A DNA stretch of 64,000 nt from Epiperipatus broadwayi (GCA_028023455.1 JAQFVV010006633.1:308001-372000); one strand, 5' to 3'. Shown: positions 1 to 10,964, counted from the stretch's first letter. A program made the numbers and translations. Notes: generated from the letters alone by a model not told the origin.

Positions 1-1438
1 GTACCCGCTCCCTCTAGCTCAGCTACAACAATCAATTAAATATAATCCGCCTACCTAAAAAAATCAATTTATGAATCTTTCTCTGCGCTAAATTTCTCGC
101 TTTTTTTTCTTTTATTTAATTATTTAATTTAAATCTAATTTAAATAATCACTAACCCATGAAGTCTCCATTTACGCTATTACACTTCGTTTGGTCTTATA
201 ATATAATTAATTACACTTTCGTTCAAGTTCAGATAATATTTAATACAATCAAAATTTCATATTATAAATACATAAAAAAATAATTATACACACAGTCACA
301 ATAAAATCTCTGGGTAATGGAGCTAAAGACAACTAATAATTATTGTTCATACCATAAAGTTCAGAGTTTATTATTCCATTTATTATTACGGCTTTTAATT
401 AGTGAATTAGAAATTGAAATAAACATTACCTAGCTTTCTCCCTTATGCACGGTTCCGAGCGTTGCTTCTGATAGTATTTCATTCAGTCAGTTAGCGCTAA
501 CTCTTTGCAATCCTTTTCCCGATGTCATTGGGATCCTGTGGGCTCCACGTGGACACTCCGTCTCCTTCTTGTTTTACGTGACCATGATCGACATTTGAAC
601 TGTTGGCTGTTGGTATTGCGGGAAGGATTCGGCCGGCTGTTCACACGATGGGTTTAACAGTGCAGCATTATGTTTAGCTTGAGACGTATATTAATATTCA
701 ATGCTCTCGATCTATAAAAATAATTTTAATTAATAATACAATAGAAAATTCGCCCTTTTATATTTTACGGTCCTTATCTTGCGGATTCAATCTACAATAC
801 GTAACTAATCCTCTGGTGTTTCAGTTACAGTCCGTGCTGACTTTCTGGTGTTTGCATTGGTCATTTAATTTCTTTGTACTCTCTGCTAGAGTTATTTCAA
901 TTTCTTTATTTCAATTTCTTTGTTAGAGTTATTTCAATTTCTTTGTTAGAATTATTTCAATTTCTTTGTTAAAGTTATTTTCAATTTCTTTGTTAGAATT
1001 ATTTCAATTTCTTTGTTAAAGTTATTTTCACTAACTAGCCATTTAATGGAATTTCTTATGTTCGTCATTAGCTCCCATTGTTCACTACATTCCTTTGATT
1101 ACATATATTTCCCCCCCTTTTTTTTTATTATAATTATAAGACAAAACGAATTCCACCTTGTTTTTTTTTTTTTCTTAAAGCAATCTTAAATCAAATTTTA
1201 GTTCTTTAGGTTTTATTTAAATACGATTCAAAATTATATCTTATAAAACTGTCTAATTTATGCTTTTAACGATAAACCTGTCTATGAGAAAAAAAAAATC
1301 CTTTTATTCTTATTTTACCCTACAAGACCTTTTATTTTTATTAAATATTTACACAAATCGTTTATCAATTTATATTTTTTTTCAAAATTATGTGTAACTC
1401 CGTAGAAAGCACACTCCTTCCTGATGTATCTCGGTACA
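1..1438 (-). repeat. 3' LTR of gag-only LTR element (truncated by window start)
   Basis: Positions 1-1438 are nearly identical to 3444-4855, with only scattered substitutions and small indels. Because the coding region between them is on the minus strand, this copy is the 3' LTR. It ends in CA at 1438 in plus orientation, so the minus-strand LTR begins TGTACC, the usual TG start. A polypyrimidine run follows at once, as expected for a PPT complement. The LTR contains a moderately GC-rich block (about 430-670) with a perfect 14-bp palindrome, AGTTAGCGCTAACT, at 489-502. Its outer end lies about 30 bases before the window. Confidence 0.85.
889..1030. repeat. ~24-bp tandem repeat inside left LTR (6 cores)
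   Basis: The core CAATTTCTTT recurs six times with spacers such as GTTAGAG, GTTAGAA and GTTAAAG followed by TTATTT. The same block in the other LTR has five cores, so the two LTRs of one element differ by one unit. Confidence 0.85.
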
Positions 1439-1458
1439 TTTCTCTGTCCCCCCTTTTT
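1439..1458 (-). promoter_or_regulatory. Polypurine tract of gag-only LTR element
   Basis: Directly next to the CA end of the left LTR the plus strand is a pyrimidine run with one G, so the minus strand is a purine tract ending at the 3' LTR. That is where reverse transcriptase primes plus-strand synthesis in LTR elements. Position and composition are seen; function is inferred. Confidence 0.65.
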
Positions 1459-1634
1459 GAAACTAAAATATCAATCTGAAGGTTTTAGTTTCAACATTTA
1501 ACTTTATTCTTACTATACATTCCCCTTGATTTATTTTGATGGAAGTTCATCCTCTCTTATTCTCGTGTGTCCGTGTTACTCGTTAAGTTTGCGGTCCCGT
1601 TATACCTATTTATTCATCTTTTTTTTTTATTTAT

Positions 1635-2801
1635 TTACGCTCGATCAGGTGGTTCTCCCTTCTTGCCATGTGGGTCGTTGTACCCATCCCATCTCCTATA
1701 TCGATCTGGAGGTTCCCTAGCTAGATTGCCATAATCAATCTGTGTTAGAAATTCCGCCATTTCCTCCACTGACCGTCCGTCTTTACTTAACATTAGTTGT
1801 TGTATGTTTGGCGGCATATTATTGCGTAGTGTTCTGATTATCTGACCATCTGACATAGGGAATGCCGTCAATGCCTTAAGTTTTGACACTTGTCGGTAAA
1901 AGAATTTCGCATACGTCTCTCCCCGCGCACTTGAATATCTCTCGTGGGATATCTTATACAGGATTCCGTCTTGCCTAGCCTCATTCCAAAATGCCCTTAA
2001 CATAGCCCGTCTGTATTCTCCGAAGGTCTGTGGTTTCTCGTCCAAGGTGTGCCACCAATCACATGCCGTCTCTTGGAGGTAACTACTGGCCACCGCAACC
2101 TTGTCCTCTTCCGGTAAACTTTTACTATGGAACATATTATTCAGGCTTTCTAAGTGTTTCAGCGGGTTTTCTCCTACCTCCGCTTTGAATACCACAATGG
2201 CAAACTGCTTCTCCATAAATCTACTCGTCTGTTCACTGTGTCTACTCTCAATCTTAAACTCCTCATACTTCTGTTCTACCTGTCTTATTTTCTGCCCTGT
2301 GTCCCCCACTATGTCTTTACATATCTCCTTTACTTTAGTTTTGATATTCTTGGCGGTCTCTATTTCATTCTCTAAGTTCCCTAATTCCTGTCGCGTCGTT
2401 TCCTGGCTACTTATTAAGTCTTGACATATCTCTTCCATGCGTACTATTCTCTCTTCTAGCTGGCTTTTCCCTATACTGCTTGACTCTTCCCTCGCTTCTA
2501 TATTTTCTTTTAATTCTAACATTTCGTACCTTTCTTCTTCTACACCCTTTTTCATTACTCCTATCACTTCCTCGTATGCATCCATTCTTGCTGTCAACTC
2601 CTGTTTCATTTCTCTCATCTCTGTCCTAAGTTCATTTATTTCCTGTTTCATTTCTTGTTGATTTTGTTTGATGTCTTTACGTATCTCTTCCATCATGTTC
2701 ATCAAAATTTGGAATGCGCTTTCTTCCACTATTTGCGGATTTTTAAAAAAAATCGGGCTTACTTCTGGCGTTGCCCTCCCGTCATTTCCACTTTCGTCCA
2801 T
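1635..2801 (-). CDS. gag: Gag-like protein of gag-only LTR element
   Basis: A 388-residue protein starting MDESGNDGRA, in a good start context (purine-rich, ATGG). The frame stays open upstream for another 62 residues, but those are basic and low-complexity and read like leader sequence, so I chose the internal ATG. Residues ~30-198 are a long coiled coil rich in E, K, M, Q and R. Residues ~200-357 match the retrotransposon Gag capsid-like fold: a WWHTL core, then FGEYRRAMLRAFW, a repeat of aromatic and basic helices, and a final VEEMAEFLTQID helix. This family packages element RNA into particles. The C-terminus is polar (DRYRRWDG onward) and shows no CCHC zinc knuckle. No protease, RT, RNase H or integrase lies between the LTRs. 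The frame is intact, which suggests recent activity or selection. A Ty3-type Gag is the likeliest source; the exact clade is uncertain. Confidence 0.85.
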   Translation of the reverse strand: MDESGNDGRATPEVSPIFFKNPQIVEESAFQILMNMMEEIRKDIKQNQQEMKQEINELRTEMREMKQELTARMDAYEEVIGVMKKGVEEERYEMLELKENIEAREESSSIGKSQLEERIVRMEEICQDLISSQETTRQELGNLENEIETAKNIKTKVKEICKDIVGDTGQKIRQVEQKYEEFKIESRHSEQTSRFMEKQFAIVVFKAEVGENPLKHLESLNNMFHSKSLPEEDKVAVASSYLQETACDWWHTLDEKPQTFGEYRRAMLRAFWNEARQDGILYKISHERYSSARGETYAKFFYRQVSKLKALTAFPMSDGQIIRTLRNNMPPNIQQLMLSKDGRSVEEMAEFLTQIDYGNLAREPPDRYRRWDGYNDPHGKKGEPPDRA

Positions 2802-3394
2802 TTTTTTCTTTTTAATAATAATAATAAACTTACGTACGTACAACCAAAACCTAACCTTCCCAGTTCCCCCCCCTTTTTTTTTCATACTAAAATTCCCCGG
2901 AGTGTCCCTATGCCTCCACGTCTTATATAATTGCAAAATCACCTTTACAGTTGCGCTGCTTATACCGTTTTCTAATCCTACTATCACGCTCCCTCCCGCT
3001 TCTTTTTACTAGCTATCACTTCTGTCACTCATACACGACTCTGGCCACACCGCTTAAGACGTCCAGTCATGACTCACATCGGTTCTGCCATTCAAAACGT
3101 TTAGTTTCATTCCACGTTGACGCGCCATTTATACCTAGCCCTTTACACATCGTCTCGTAAATTTTATAAAAACATTATTTATATAAAATCAATAAAATGT
3201 TTAATGTTTATAATGACGACTCGATCAGAACTTTGTACCTCCCTCTTACACAAAATCCTATCACGGGGCTGTCGGTACCTCGGGTAGAGTAATCAATATC
3301 ATTTGCAAACATTTGCCAATAACATTAATACTCATTTACTAGATTACATATTAGCCAATCAAACCTTTTATTTATTTAAAGGAAAAAATCCAAT
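2802..3394 (-). other. 5' leader region of gag-only LTR element
   Basis: Non-coding sequence between the primer-binding site and the Gag start. It includes a run of T and C at 2868-2882 and short inverted motifs, but nothing else I recognise. The open frame that continues upstream of the Gag ATG to 2987 is probably fortuitous. Confidence 0.5.
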
Positions 3395-3402
3395 GGGCGC
3401 CA
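3395..3402 (-). promoter_or_regulatory. Candidate primer-binding site
   Basis: On the minus strand the sequence reads TGGCGCCC, the start of the binding site complementary to the 3' end of lysine-type tRNAs in many retroelements. It sits about 9 bases inside the inferred end of the 5' LTR. Only the first eight bases match well, so the tRNA assignment is tentative. Confidence 0.45.
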
Positions 3403-3411
3403 GCCGACCTT

Positions 3412-4855
3412 TGTCGACAAGTCTGCTTGACCAATACAATCTAGTACCCACTCCCGCTAGCTCAGCTACATCAATTAAATATAATCCGCCTACCTAAAAA
3501 AATCAATTTATGAATCTTTCTCTGCGCTAAATTTCTCGCTTTCTCTTTTTCTTTTATTTAATTATTTAATTTAAATCTAATTTAAATAATCACTAACCCA
3601 TGAAGTCTCCATTTACGCTATTACACTTCGTTTGGTCTTATAATATAATTAATTACACTTTCGTTCAAGTTCAGATAATATTTAATACAATCAAAATTTC
3701 ATATTATAAATACATAAAAAAAATAATTATACACACAGTCACAATAAAATCTCTGGGTAATGGAGCTAAAGACAACTAATAATTATTGTTCGTACCATAA
3801 AGTTCAGAGTTTATTATTCCATTTATTATTACGGCTTTTAATTAGTGAATTAGAAATTGAAATAAACATTACCTAGCTTTCTCCCTTATGCACGGTTCCG
3901 AGCGTTGCTTCTGATAGTATTTCATTCGGTCAGTTAGCGCTAACTCTTTGCAATCCTTTTCCCGACGTCGTTGGGATCCTGTGGGCTCCACGTGGACACT
4001 CCGTCTCCTCCTTGTTTTACGCGACCATGATCGACATTTGAACTGTTGGCTGTTGGTATTGCGGGAAGGATTCGGCCGGCTGTTCACACAATGGGTTTAA
4101 CAGTGCAGCATTATGTTTAGCTTGAGATGTATATTAATATTCAATGCTCTCGATCTATAAAAATAATTTTAATTAATAATACAATAGAAAATTCGCCCTT
4201 TTATATTTTACGGTCCTTATCTTGCGGATTCAATCTACAATACGTAACTAATCCTCTGGTGTTTCAGTTACAGTCCATGCTGACTTTCTGGTGTTTGCAT
4301 TGGTCATTTAATTTCTTTGTACTCTGCTAGAGTTATTTCAATTTCTTTATTTCAATTTCTTTGTTAGAGTTATTTCAATTTCTTTGTTAAAGTTATTTTC
4401 AATTTCTTTGTTAGAGTTATTTCAATTTCTTTGTTAAAGTTATTTTCACTAACTAGCCGTTTAATGGAAATTTCTTATGTTCGTCATTAGCTCCCATTGT
4501 TCACTACATTCCTTTGATTACATATATTTTTCCCTTTTTTTTTTTTTATAATTATAAGACAAAACGAATTCCACCTTGTTTTTTTTTTTTTCTTAAAGCA
4601 ATCTTAAATCAAATTTTAGTTCTTTAGGTTTTATTTAAATACGATTCAAAATTATATCTTATAAAACTGTCTAATTTATGCTTTTAACGATAAACCTGTC
4701 TATGAAAAAAAAAAATCCTTTTATTCTTATTTTACCCTACAAGACCTTTTATTTTTATTAAATATTTACACAAATCGTTTATCAATTTATATTTTTTTTC
4801 AAAATTATGTGTAACTCCGTAGAAAGCACACTCCTTCCTGATGTATCTCGGTACA
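3412..4855 (-). repeat. 5' LTR of gag-only LTR element
   Basis: Matches 1-1438 from 3444 onward. The proposed inner boundary at 3412 gives TG...CA ends (TGTCGACAAG to ATCTCGGTACA) and places the primer-binding site nine bases away; the comparison cannot confirm 3412-3443 because the other copy is cut by the window. It contains five cores of the ~24-bp tandem repeat (4329-4447) and the AGTTAGCGCTAACT palindrome at 3932-3945. A short arginine-rich reading frame (3869-4087, minus strand) is open here but has a stop in the other LTR. Confidence 0.85.
4329..4447. repeat. ~24-bp tandem repeat inside right LTR (5 cores)
   Basis: Five CAATTTCTTT cores with the same spacer variants as the block at 889-1030, which has six. 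The difference marks a unit gain or loss after insertion, or during reverse transcription. Confidence 0.85.
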
Positions 4856-6887
4856 GTAGTATAACTACATCTAATATCAACTGATTTTTAAATAATAAAA
4901 TATGAGTTATAAAATAGCTCACGCAAATTATTGATTTTTAAATAAATTACACATCTTAAATAATTCGTTAAAATAGATCTTACTAATAATGCAAAATGTT
5001 TTGGAAAGCGAATGCAAACCTACATTTTAAATAGCTTGCGTAAAATATACTTTTTCAGATAACTGGCAAAATACATATTTTAAATCATTTACGCAAATAT
5101 AATTCTTAATTAATCTGGGCACAATCTTGAGTTTTAAATAATATTAACTAACTTTAGTAATCATTTTCATTTTATATAACTTTAGAAAAGATGCGTTTTA
5201 AATAATAGATGCTAAATATACCTTTTAAAATAAGTTTATCAAAAGATTTTAAATAACTTGTTCGGGTATTATAAATATCGATTCACTCTATCACATATAA
5301 TTCAGAAAAGAGTCTTGACTATATTCTTTATATCGCAATACTCTGATATGATAAAAAAGATTACTCACTCCCCTCCCCCCCGATAATTTATTAACACACC
5401 AGACTCCGTTCTGATAAAAACACAGCATAAATCAATTAACATGAACTTAAAACTATAGATAGATGACATAAGAATAAATTGCATAAACAATCAATAAGAT
5501 TTATAATTTAGAAATGAATTTCTTGTATGGTTTTATATAAACTAGATGTTTAGAATTATTTAAAATTATTAATGATCAACGACTACTTAAAATTAATAAT
5601 GATCAAGCAAGCATTTGTGAGTGTTCTAAGATTTAAACAAATTTAAGATAAACATTTTAAGATAAACATTTTAATTGAACATTTAGAAAATCTAATTGAT
5701 TATATGATTTAGTTAGCTAGCTTTCATTTAGAATACGTTTTAGTTATGAGATTTAATATTTCAGAAAGGATTTACCGGCAAAGTCTCTTTTAAGGCATTG
5801 TTTCCACGTGCTTCTCACTATATTCAGTCAGGCTGGGCTTCTCTTAGGTTTTAGTCTGGATGTAGCTTCGCGAATTTATCTCTGTGGCAGCTTTCCCCAT
5901 TTCTCTGGTCAGGCACTCTCCGGTCTCTCGGGTACATCTTTCTTACAGTGATGGGCATGGTGGAGGTTGTCTGTCATCAGTAGCCGCTCATGGGAGAGCA
6001 AACGGCTGTCTCTTTGTCTCTAGCCCACCGTCATCTTTGGAGCAGCTTTGATGGTAGCTTTTAAGATTTAGCTTTTTTTTAACAGCAGGAAGTTCTATTT
6101 AACTTCAGCTCTGGTCACAGCAACAGCAAAAATTAACACGGATTATGATAGATGGATGGAAGGGGTTATATTAGAGGCCTTGGTGGCTATTTGGGCTCCT
6201 TTTTATGCTATATTTTTGACAGAAGTAACCTCCTACTTTGAGTCATGCCACATCACAAGATGACTAGTTCAAACTAGCCTTTAACCAAATATCCAGTTAG
6301 TAAAAATATTAAGTATATCTAAATCTGGACTTGGTAAGACTCTATTGTTTTAATTGACGTCAGTTTTAAAAGATATATTTTTAAGAGAATGGTCACCAGC
6401 AATTTGTATAGATTTTGTATAGATTTATGCCTGACTGAATATTATAATTGGTCTTGGTTATAATTTTTAAATAGGTCAAATTTTGGCTAAAGATTTATTT
6501 TTAGAACGAAGTGTAAAAACTGATAAAACTTTCTGCATGTAATTTTAAGCAAACAAAAGAATTGAAAACTTGGAATTAGTCAAAATGAATACTGACTTAA
6601 ATAATTATTGAGAAAGAATATTGAAAAATAAATAATATTATAAATTTAACTTATTATGCTGCTATATAGATAAATTAATTATACAGTTATGTTTATTTCA
6701 GTTTTAACAAATCTAATGGAATATGCTCGTATATAAATATTTATAATTAGTAAGGACGATTATATACGCACATACTCACAATATTATAAGGACAAAGTTT
6801 TTAAAATTTAAGAAATACACGCCATCTGAGTACAACAAATATATACTATTATCAAAGATAATAGGTGAAACAGGTGTAACCGTTTCA
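4856..6887 (-). repeat. Left LTR of second LTR element
   Basis: About 2.03 kb, nearly identical to 11307-13358. It ends ...CGTTTCA at 6887. Its first base is G at 4856, directly after the CA of the preceding LTR; the partner copy starts TGTAGTATAAC, so one T seems missing or shared. A clearly GC-richer block at about 5760-6130 stands out from the AT-rich remainder and is kept in both copies. Compared with the partner it lacks about 18 bases near 5150 and has scattered substitutions. Given minus-strand coding this is the 3' LTR. Confidence 0.85.
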
Positions 6888-6932
6888 TAGCAATCCATTC
6901 CCGGACAAAAAAAAAAAAAAGTAAAAAAAAGA

Positions 6933-6973
6933 CCTTTCTCCCCCTTCTATTCTCCTTTTCCCTCTTTTTTTTT
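6933..6973 (-). other. Polypyrimidine run near left LTR of second element
   Basis: A 41-base run of C and T with a single A, 45 bases inside the LTR, following two A runs. On the coding (minus) strand it is purine-rich, so it might serve as or derive from a polypurine tract, but it is not adjacent to the LTR as a normal tract would be. Confidence 0.35.
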
Positions 6974-7265
6974 GTAGCTCCTGTTTTTTTTTTTTTTCTA
7001 GTGACTCCACACAACTTTTATATATATATATATTAATCTGGTCTACTTTCTTCAATATCCCCTTTCCCTTTCTGGTCATGCAAGCAGCTAATACGCCAAC
7101 CCCCCTGCTCTAGCATAGTTGAATATAATTAAGTAACGTAATATAATTATTAAATATATAACTCTGTTTAACTAAGATAATACAATTTCTGATTATTCTC
7201 TCGCTATATAATTTTTATTTTTAGTAAATAAGATTAAATATGATTATGAAGGGAATAAATAAGGT

Positions 7266-7367
7266 AACCCAATTCTAATGCTTAACTTTTTATTACTATA
7301 TATTACAAATATGACTAACCCAATTCTAATGCTTAACTTTTTATTACTATATATTACAAATATGACT
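7266..7367. repeat. 51-bp direct tandem duplication
   Basis: The 51-base unit starting AACCCAATTCTAATGC at 7266 repeats at once from 7317 with no visible differences. The rest of 6974-7586 is AT-rich with no coding signal that I can support. Confidence 0.85.
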
Positions 7368-7586
7368 AAATGATTAATAATAAGATAAATTCTAATTAAA
7401 ATAAATAAATTAAATATGAATGAATAAACGCCTAAATAAGCTAATATTACTATAGGTTATAAATATGAGTTACAAATAAATAAATACGGTTAAATAGGTA
7501 AAACTAATTAATTATCCCTAAACTAAAAGAACTTAAATATAATTTCCCTACACCTTGCTCTAAGAGAACTTCTAATCTGGTACGGT

Positions 7587-9224
7587 TTAATAAGCGTGGT
7601 TTCGAACTTTTCTTGTATTAGGGAACTTTATGTAATTTAAAAGTAATTTTCTCCAGCTTTCATTTATCTGGTCTGTCCCTTTGTAGAGTGGGTAAAATTT
7701 TCGGTTCTTGGATAAGTGTCCGTTATTTGGAGGCTTATCTTTCACCCAAACTCGGTCCCCTACTTTGAACTGGCAAGTTGAATTCTGTTTTCTTTTCTTA
7801 TGTGCGTCTGCACGTTTCCGGTGTATTCGAGCCTGCTCTTTATTCTGGAGGTCCACTGTTTCACTCTTTATGCTTAATGCTACGGGAATGGCTGGTGGAC
7901 CACTGTTATCAAAATGAAGTCTCCAGGGTGGAAATTCTGTGTGCTCTGTCTTATTTATATTATGCACTACGAGGTCTCTTAAAGTGATACCGTCCAATCC
8001 TTTTATTTTCTCCCAAGGGTTTGACTTTGGGTTCTCTATGGAGTTTAGAAGGTATTGAAGCTGTTGTTGCTCCATCATGACTCCCTTCATACTTTCTTTG
8101 TTAGCCTCTTCCCTAAGATGCTCTTCTCCTCTGGGTCTTGTACTGCACTGCACACTTTCTTTGTTTTCTACTTTGGTTACTTGAATTTCAGAAGGGAATT
8201 TAGAATCTACTTTTATTTCCGTTTCTGATGGGTTTTTATCTTCCACTCTGACTTCTCTTTGTACTGTCCTATCCTCTGCTTCTTTTATTTCCACCTTGAT
8301 TCCACTAGCTAAACCTATGCTTCTCTGTGATAGCTCTTTACCTTCTACCTCTATCTCTTCCTGCTCCTTTTCTACCTTATCTACTCTCTCCTGCAGCTCC
8401 TGTACTACATCTACATTTTCTTCTGTGGTTCCTTTGTTTGCTATCTCTAACTCAATTTCTAGAACTTCTACTTTTTTCTCTATTTCTGGTCTTATCTCTA
8501 TCTTTATCTCTTCCTTTTCTGTTCTCACTTTTTCTCTAGCTATCTTTTCCTTTTCAGCCTTATCTTTTTCTTCTCTGGCTATCTTTTCCTCTTCTTTTAT
8601 ATCTCTCCTCTCTTTTTCTTCCCTATCAGCCTTATCTTTGTCTTCCCTCTCTCTTTTTCTTTTTCTTCCTTTTCTTCTCTATCTCTCCTCTCTTTGCTTT
8701 CTTTATTCTGTATCTCTAAGAGCACCACCCCCTCTCTCGGTGTTTCCTCACTTTGCTTTTTACATTCTGTTGTTAATCTTTCCATTCCTTCTAGAGCAGG
8801 GAATTTCTGTTCTACCTTGGTGTCAAACATTTGCCCTATATATTGACACATCTCTTCCTTTTCTCTCTTCCTTTCTTCTCTATCTCCTTTCCTTTTCTTC
8901 CCTTTCAGCCTTATCTCTTTCTTTTTCTTCTCTATCTCTTCTATCCTTTTCTTCCATTCTCTCATTATTTTTTCTCATTATTTCCATTATTGTCATTAGG
9001 CTTGGTGCCTCATTTACTACTTCCTGCTTTTCCCTATGCCTCTTTTCTTGTGTTGGTTTTGGCCCACTTTCTTCTATATTGCTATCATTTATGCTAGTTG
9101 TTACTTCCTCTATACTGCTATCTTTTACTATCCTCCCTGATCTCAAAGTTTTACCTTCACTTTCTACTTCATTTCCTATCTGCTCTTCCTGATCTTCTTT
9201 TCCTTCTTTTATTTCAACTTCCAT
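7587..9224 (-). pseudogene. Gag-like coiled coil joined to integrase C-terminus, frame-broken
   Basis: Three minus-strand frames follow each other and overlap: 9224-8880, 8965-8597 and 8528-7587. The first starts MEVEIKEGKEDQEEQ, carries a TLRSGR motif and continues as E/K/R-rich helix. The second continues this charged region and includes MCQYIGQMFDTKVEQKF. The third continues the coiled coil, then changes to an integrase tail: RIHRKRADAHKKRKQ followed by FKVGDRVWVK, typical of the C-terminal domain of LTR-element integrases. Protease, RT, RNase H and the integrase core are all absent. I read this as an internal-deletion derivative in which the N-terminal gag region is fused near the 3' end of pol, with two frameshifts in purine-rich slippery sequence. 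It might still make partial Gag-like products. Confidence 0.7.
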
Positions 9225-9240
9225 TTTATTTTTATTTTCT
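8296..9240. repeat. Long polypyrimidine/polypurine-biased tract
   Basis: For over 900 bases the plus strand is dominated by T and C (runs like TTTTCCTTTT, CTCTCTTT), interrupted by few purines. It is the complement of the E/K/R codons above. Such tracts can expand by slippage and can form triplex DNA; both are inference here. Confidence 0.7.
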
Positions 9241-10210
9241 ATATATATTTTAGTACTATTATTTTCTTTGATCTGCTTCTTTATTTTTATATCTGACAGC
9301 TGACTCGCCGTCTACTCCCCCAGAACTGACTACCTATCATTACCTCAATCACTCCTTCTTTGCCCATTTTTCCTTTTTATTTGCTACCTGATACATTTTA
9401 ACTAATAATATAATTAAATATATAATAAGCACATCTAAACAATGAATTAAATTTTCAGACTCACCCAGCTTCTGTCTTGCCACCTGTGGTTTCTCCCTTA
9501 AAATATAACTTTTTTTTTTTTCAGTACGCGTGTATTTCTTTTTCTTGCCTGATCATTTGTGTATTTATATATATTTTTCTTGCTTGATCATTCTCTTGCT
9601 CATCCCTTTCTGAATCACCAATTTCTTTAAATTATTTACAAACTCAATTATTTATCAATTTTAATACTAGATTATGAGTTGTTTTGTTTAATTTATACTT
9701 ATTTTTGTCATACTGCAGTGATATTTGGAACGAAAAAATATAATAACTCTACTCAGGGTTGTGTACTTAGTCTAAGCCACACGTTGGGTCGCTAACTCCG
9801 GGAAAAAAAATATACCTATGTAACAGTCAGGTTTGTACATTTGCTCAACAGACTGAGAGTCCAAGCCAGAGAACCAAAAGCTGACCAAGTCGGGATAGTA
9901 ATACCCTACGTCTGATCATACCTTAACTCTCTCACTCGTGCTTCCAAGTCAACCCATCGCGAATGACATGCCTGAGGTTACACTCGATATCTCTTTGATC
10001 ACGTTCCAGCAATAGCAAAGCAGTAAAACATGAGACATTCCCCCCTTATTACATATTCTATTATATACCTTAACTAGTGATTCATAAGATAATGAGCAAG
10101 TAATGAGACTGAGACAAATTTATATTTCATAAATTTAATATAACATTTAATAAATATTGATGCATAGCAAGTTGCGTATAGCTAGCTCACACGCAGGTGA
10201 GGGAACACTA
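9241..10210. other. Leader of second LTR element, non-coding
   Basis: Non-coding on both strands. 9770-10040 is less AT-rich than its surroundings and includes CACACGTTGGGTCGCTAACT, which looks like a degenerate primer-binding-site region but is not next to an LTR. It may be a remnant of a further element. I see no gene. Confidence 0.4.
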
Positions 10211-10437
10211 GGGTTATAAAACAAGATTACAAAGCCATGAGTGGATTCTCTAGGTTATCAAATAATAATACAAAGCAATGAGTGGATTCTCAGGGTTATC
10301 AAATAATAATACAAAGCAATGAGTGGATTCTCAGGGTTATCAAATAATACAAAGCAATGAGTGGATTCTCAGGGTTATACAATAATATCTCAAAGCAATG
10401 AGTGGATGCTCAGGGTTATAAAATAATATTACAAAGC
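10211..10437. repeat. ~41-bp minisatellite in second element
   Basis: About five and a half units built around CAAAGCAATGAGTGGATTC then TCAGGGTTAT and an AT-rich joiner of variable length. Units differ by small indels in the joiner and single substitutions. It lies in the long leader (upstream of the coding part on the minus strand). Confidence 0.85.
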
Positions 10438-10964
10438 ATGACTTTTTAATAAGCTTATGTCATCTTTCATGTTCTAATTCATGCTATGTTTTATTTTTGA
10501 AATCGGTTATAATTAGCTAGAGTGATAGATTTATTGATGAATGATAGAGATTATATTAAGTTTATATCATTGTTACTAAGTTTGAGTTTATATTATAGTT
10601 ACTAAGTTTAAGATTATATTATAAATATATTCAAAATCATATTATAGAGACATTTGCGTGATATATAATTGTTATACGGATAAACAAATTAAATCAGACT
10701 CTAGTTCGGATCAAAGCCGAAGTTACTTTCTAGGGAAGTTGAACTGAGACGTGATGGCAGTGGAACGTTAGATTCTAGTGCGTTAGAAACTAGAGTATCA
10801 GATAAGTGCGACTCGAATGCATTCTTAATGGGGTTTATTACCTAGTAAACGGTTCCCTAACCGATCTGCTTGCTATAATGGAAGAGGCCTTTTAATTTCA
10901 ATGAACAGAAGATTGGCTTATGAGCCCTTTGGAAACGCTTTGGTTCCATTATATAAGAATAATT

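Noticed and set aside
2101-3012. Several plus-strand frames of 73-114 codons
   Set aside because: They lie antisense to the Gag-like gene and its leader and show only F/S/L-rich low-complexity peptides.
8296-9192. 298-codon plus-strand open frame rich in S, F and L
   Set aside because: It is the mirror of the purine-rich minus-strand coding region; codons follow from the complement of E/K/R codons. The minus strand has recognisable Gag and integrase features.
10211-10437. CRISPR-like repeat array
   Set aside because: Units are contiguous with AT-rich joiners rather than unique spacers of constant size, and the setting is a eukaryotic LTR element.
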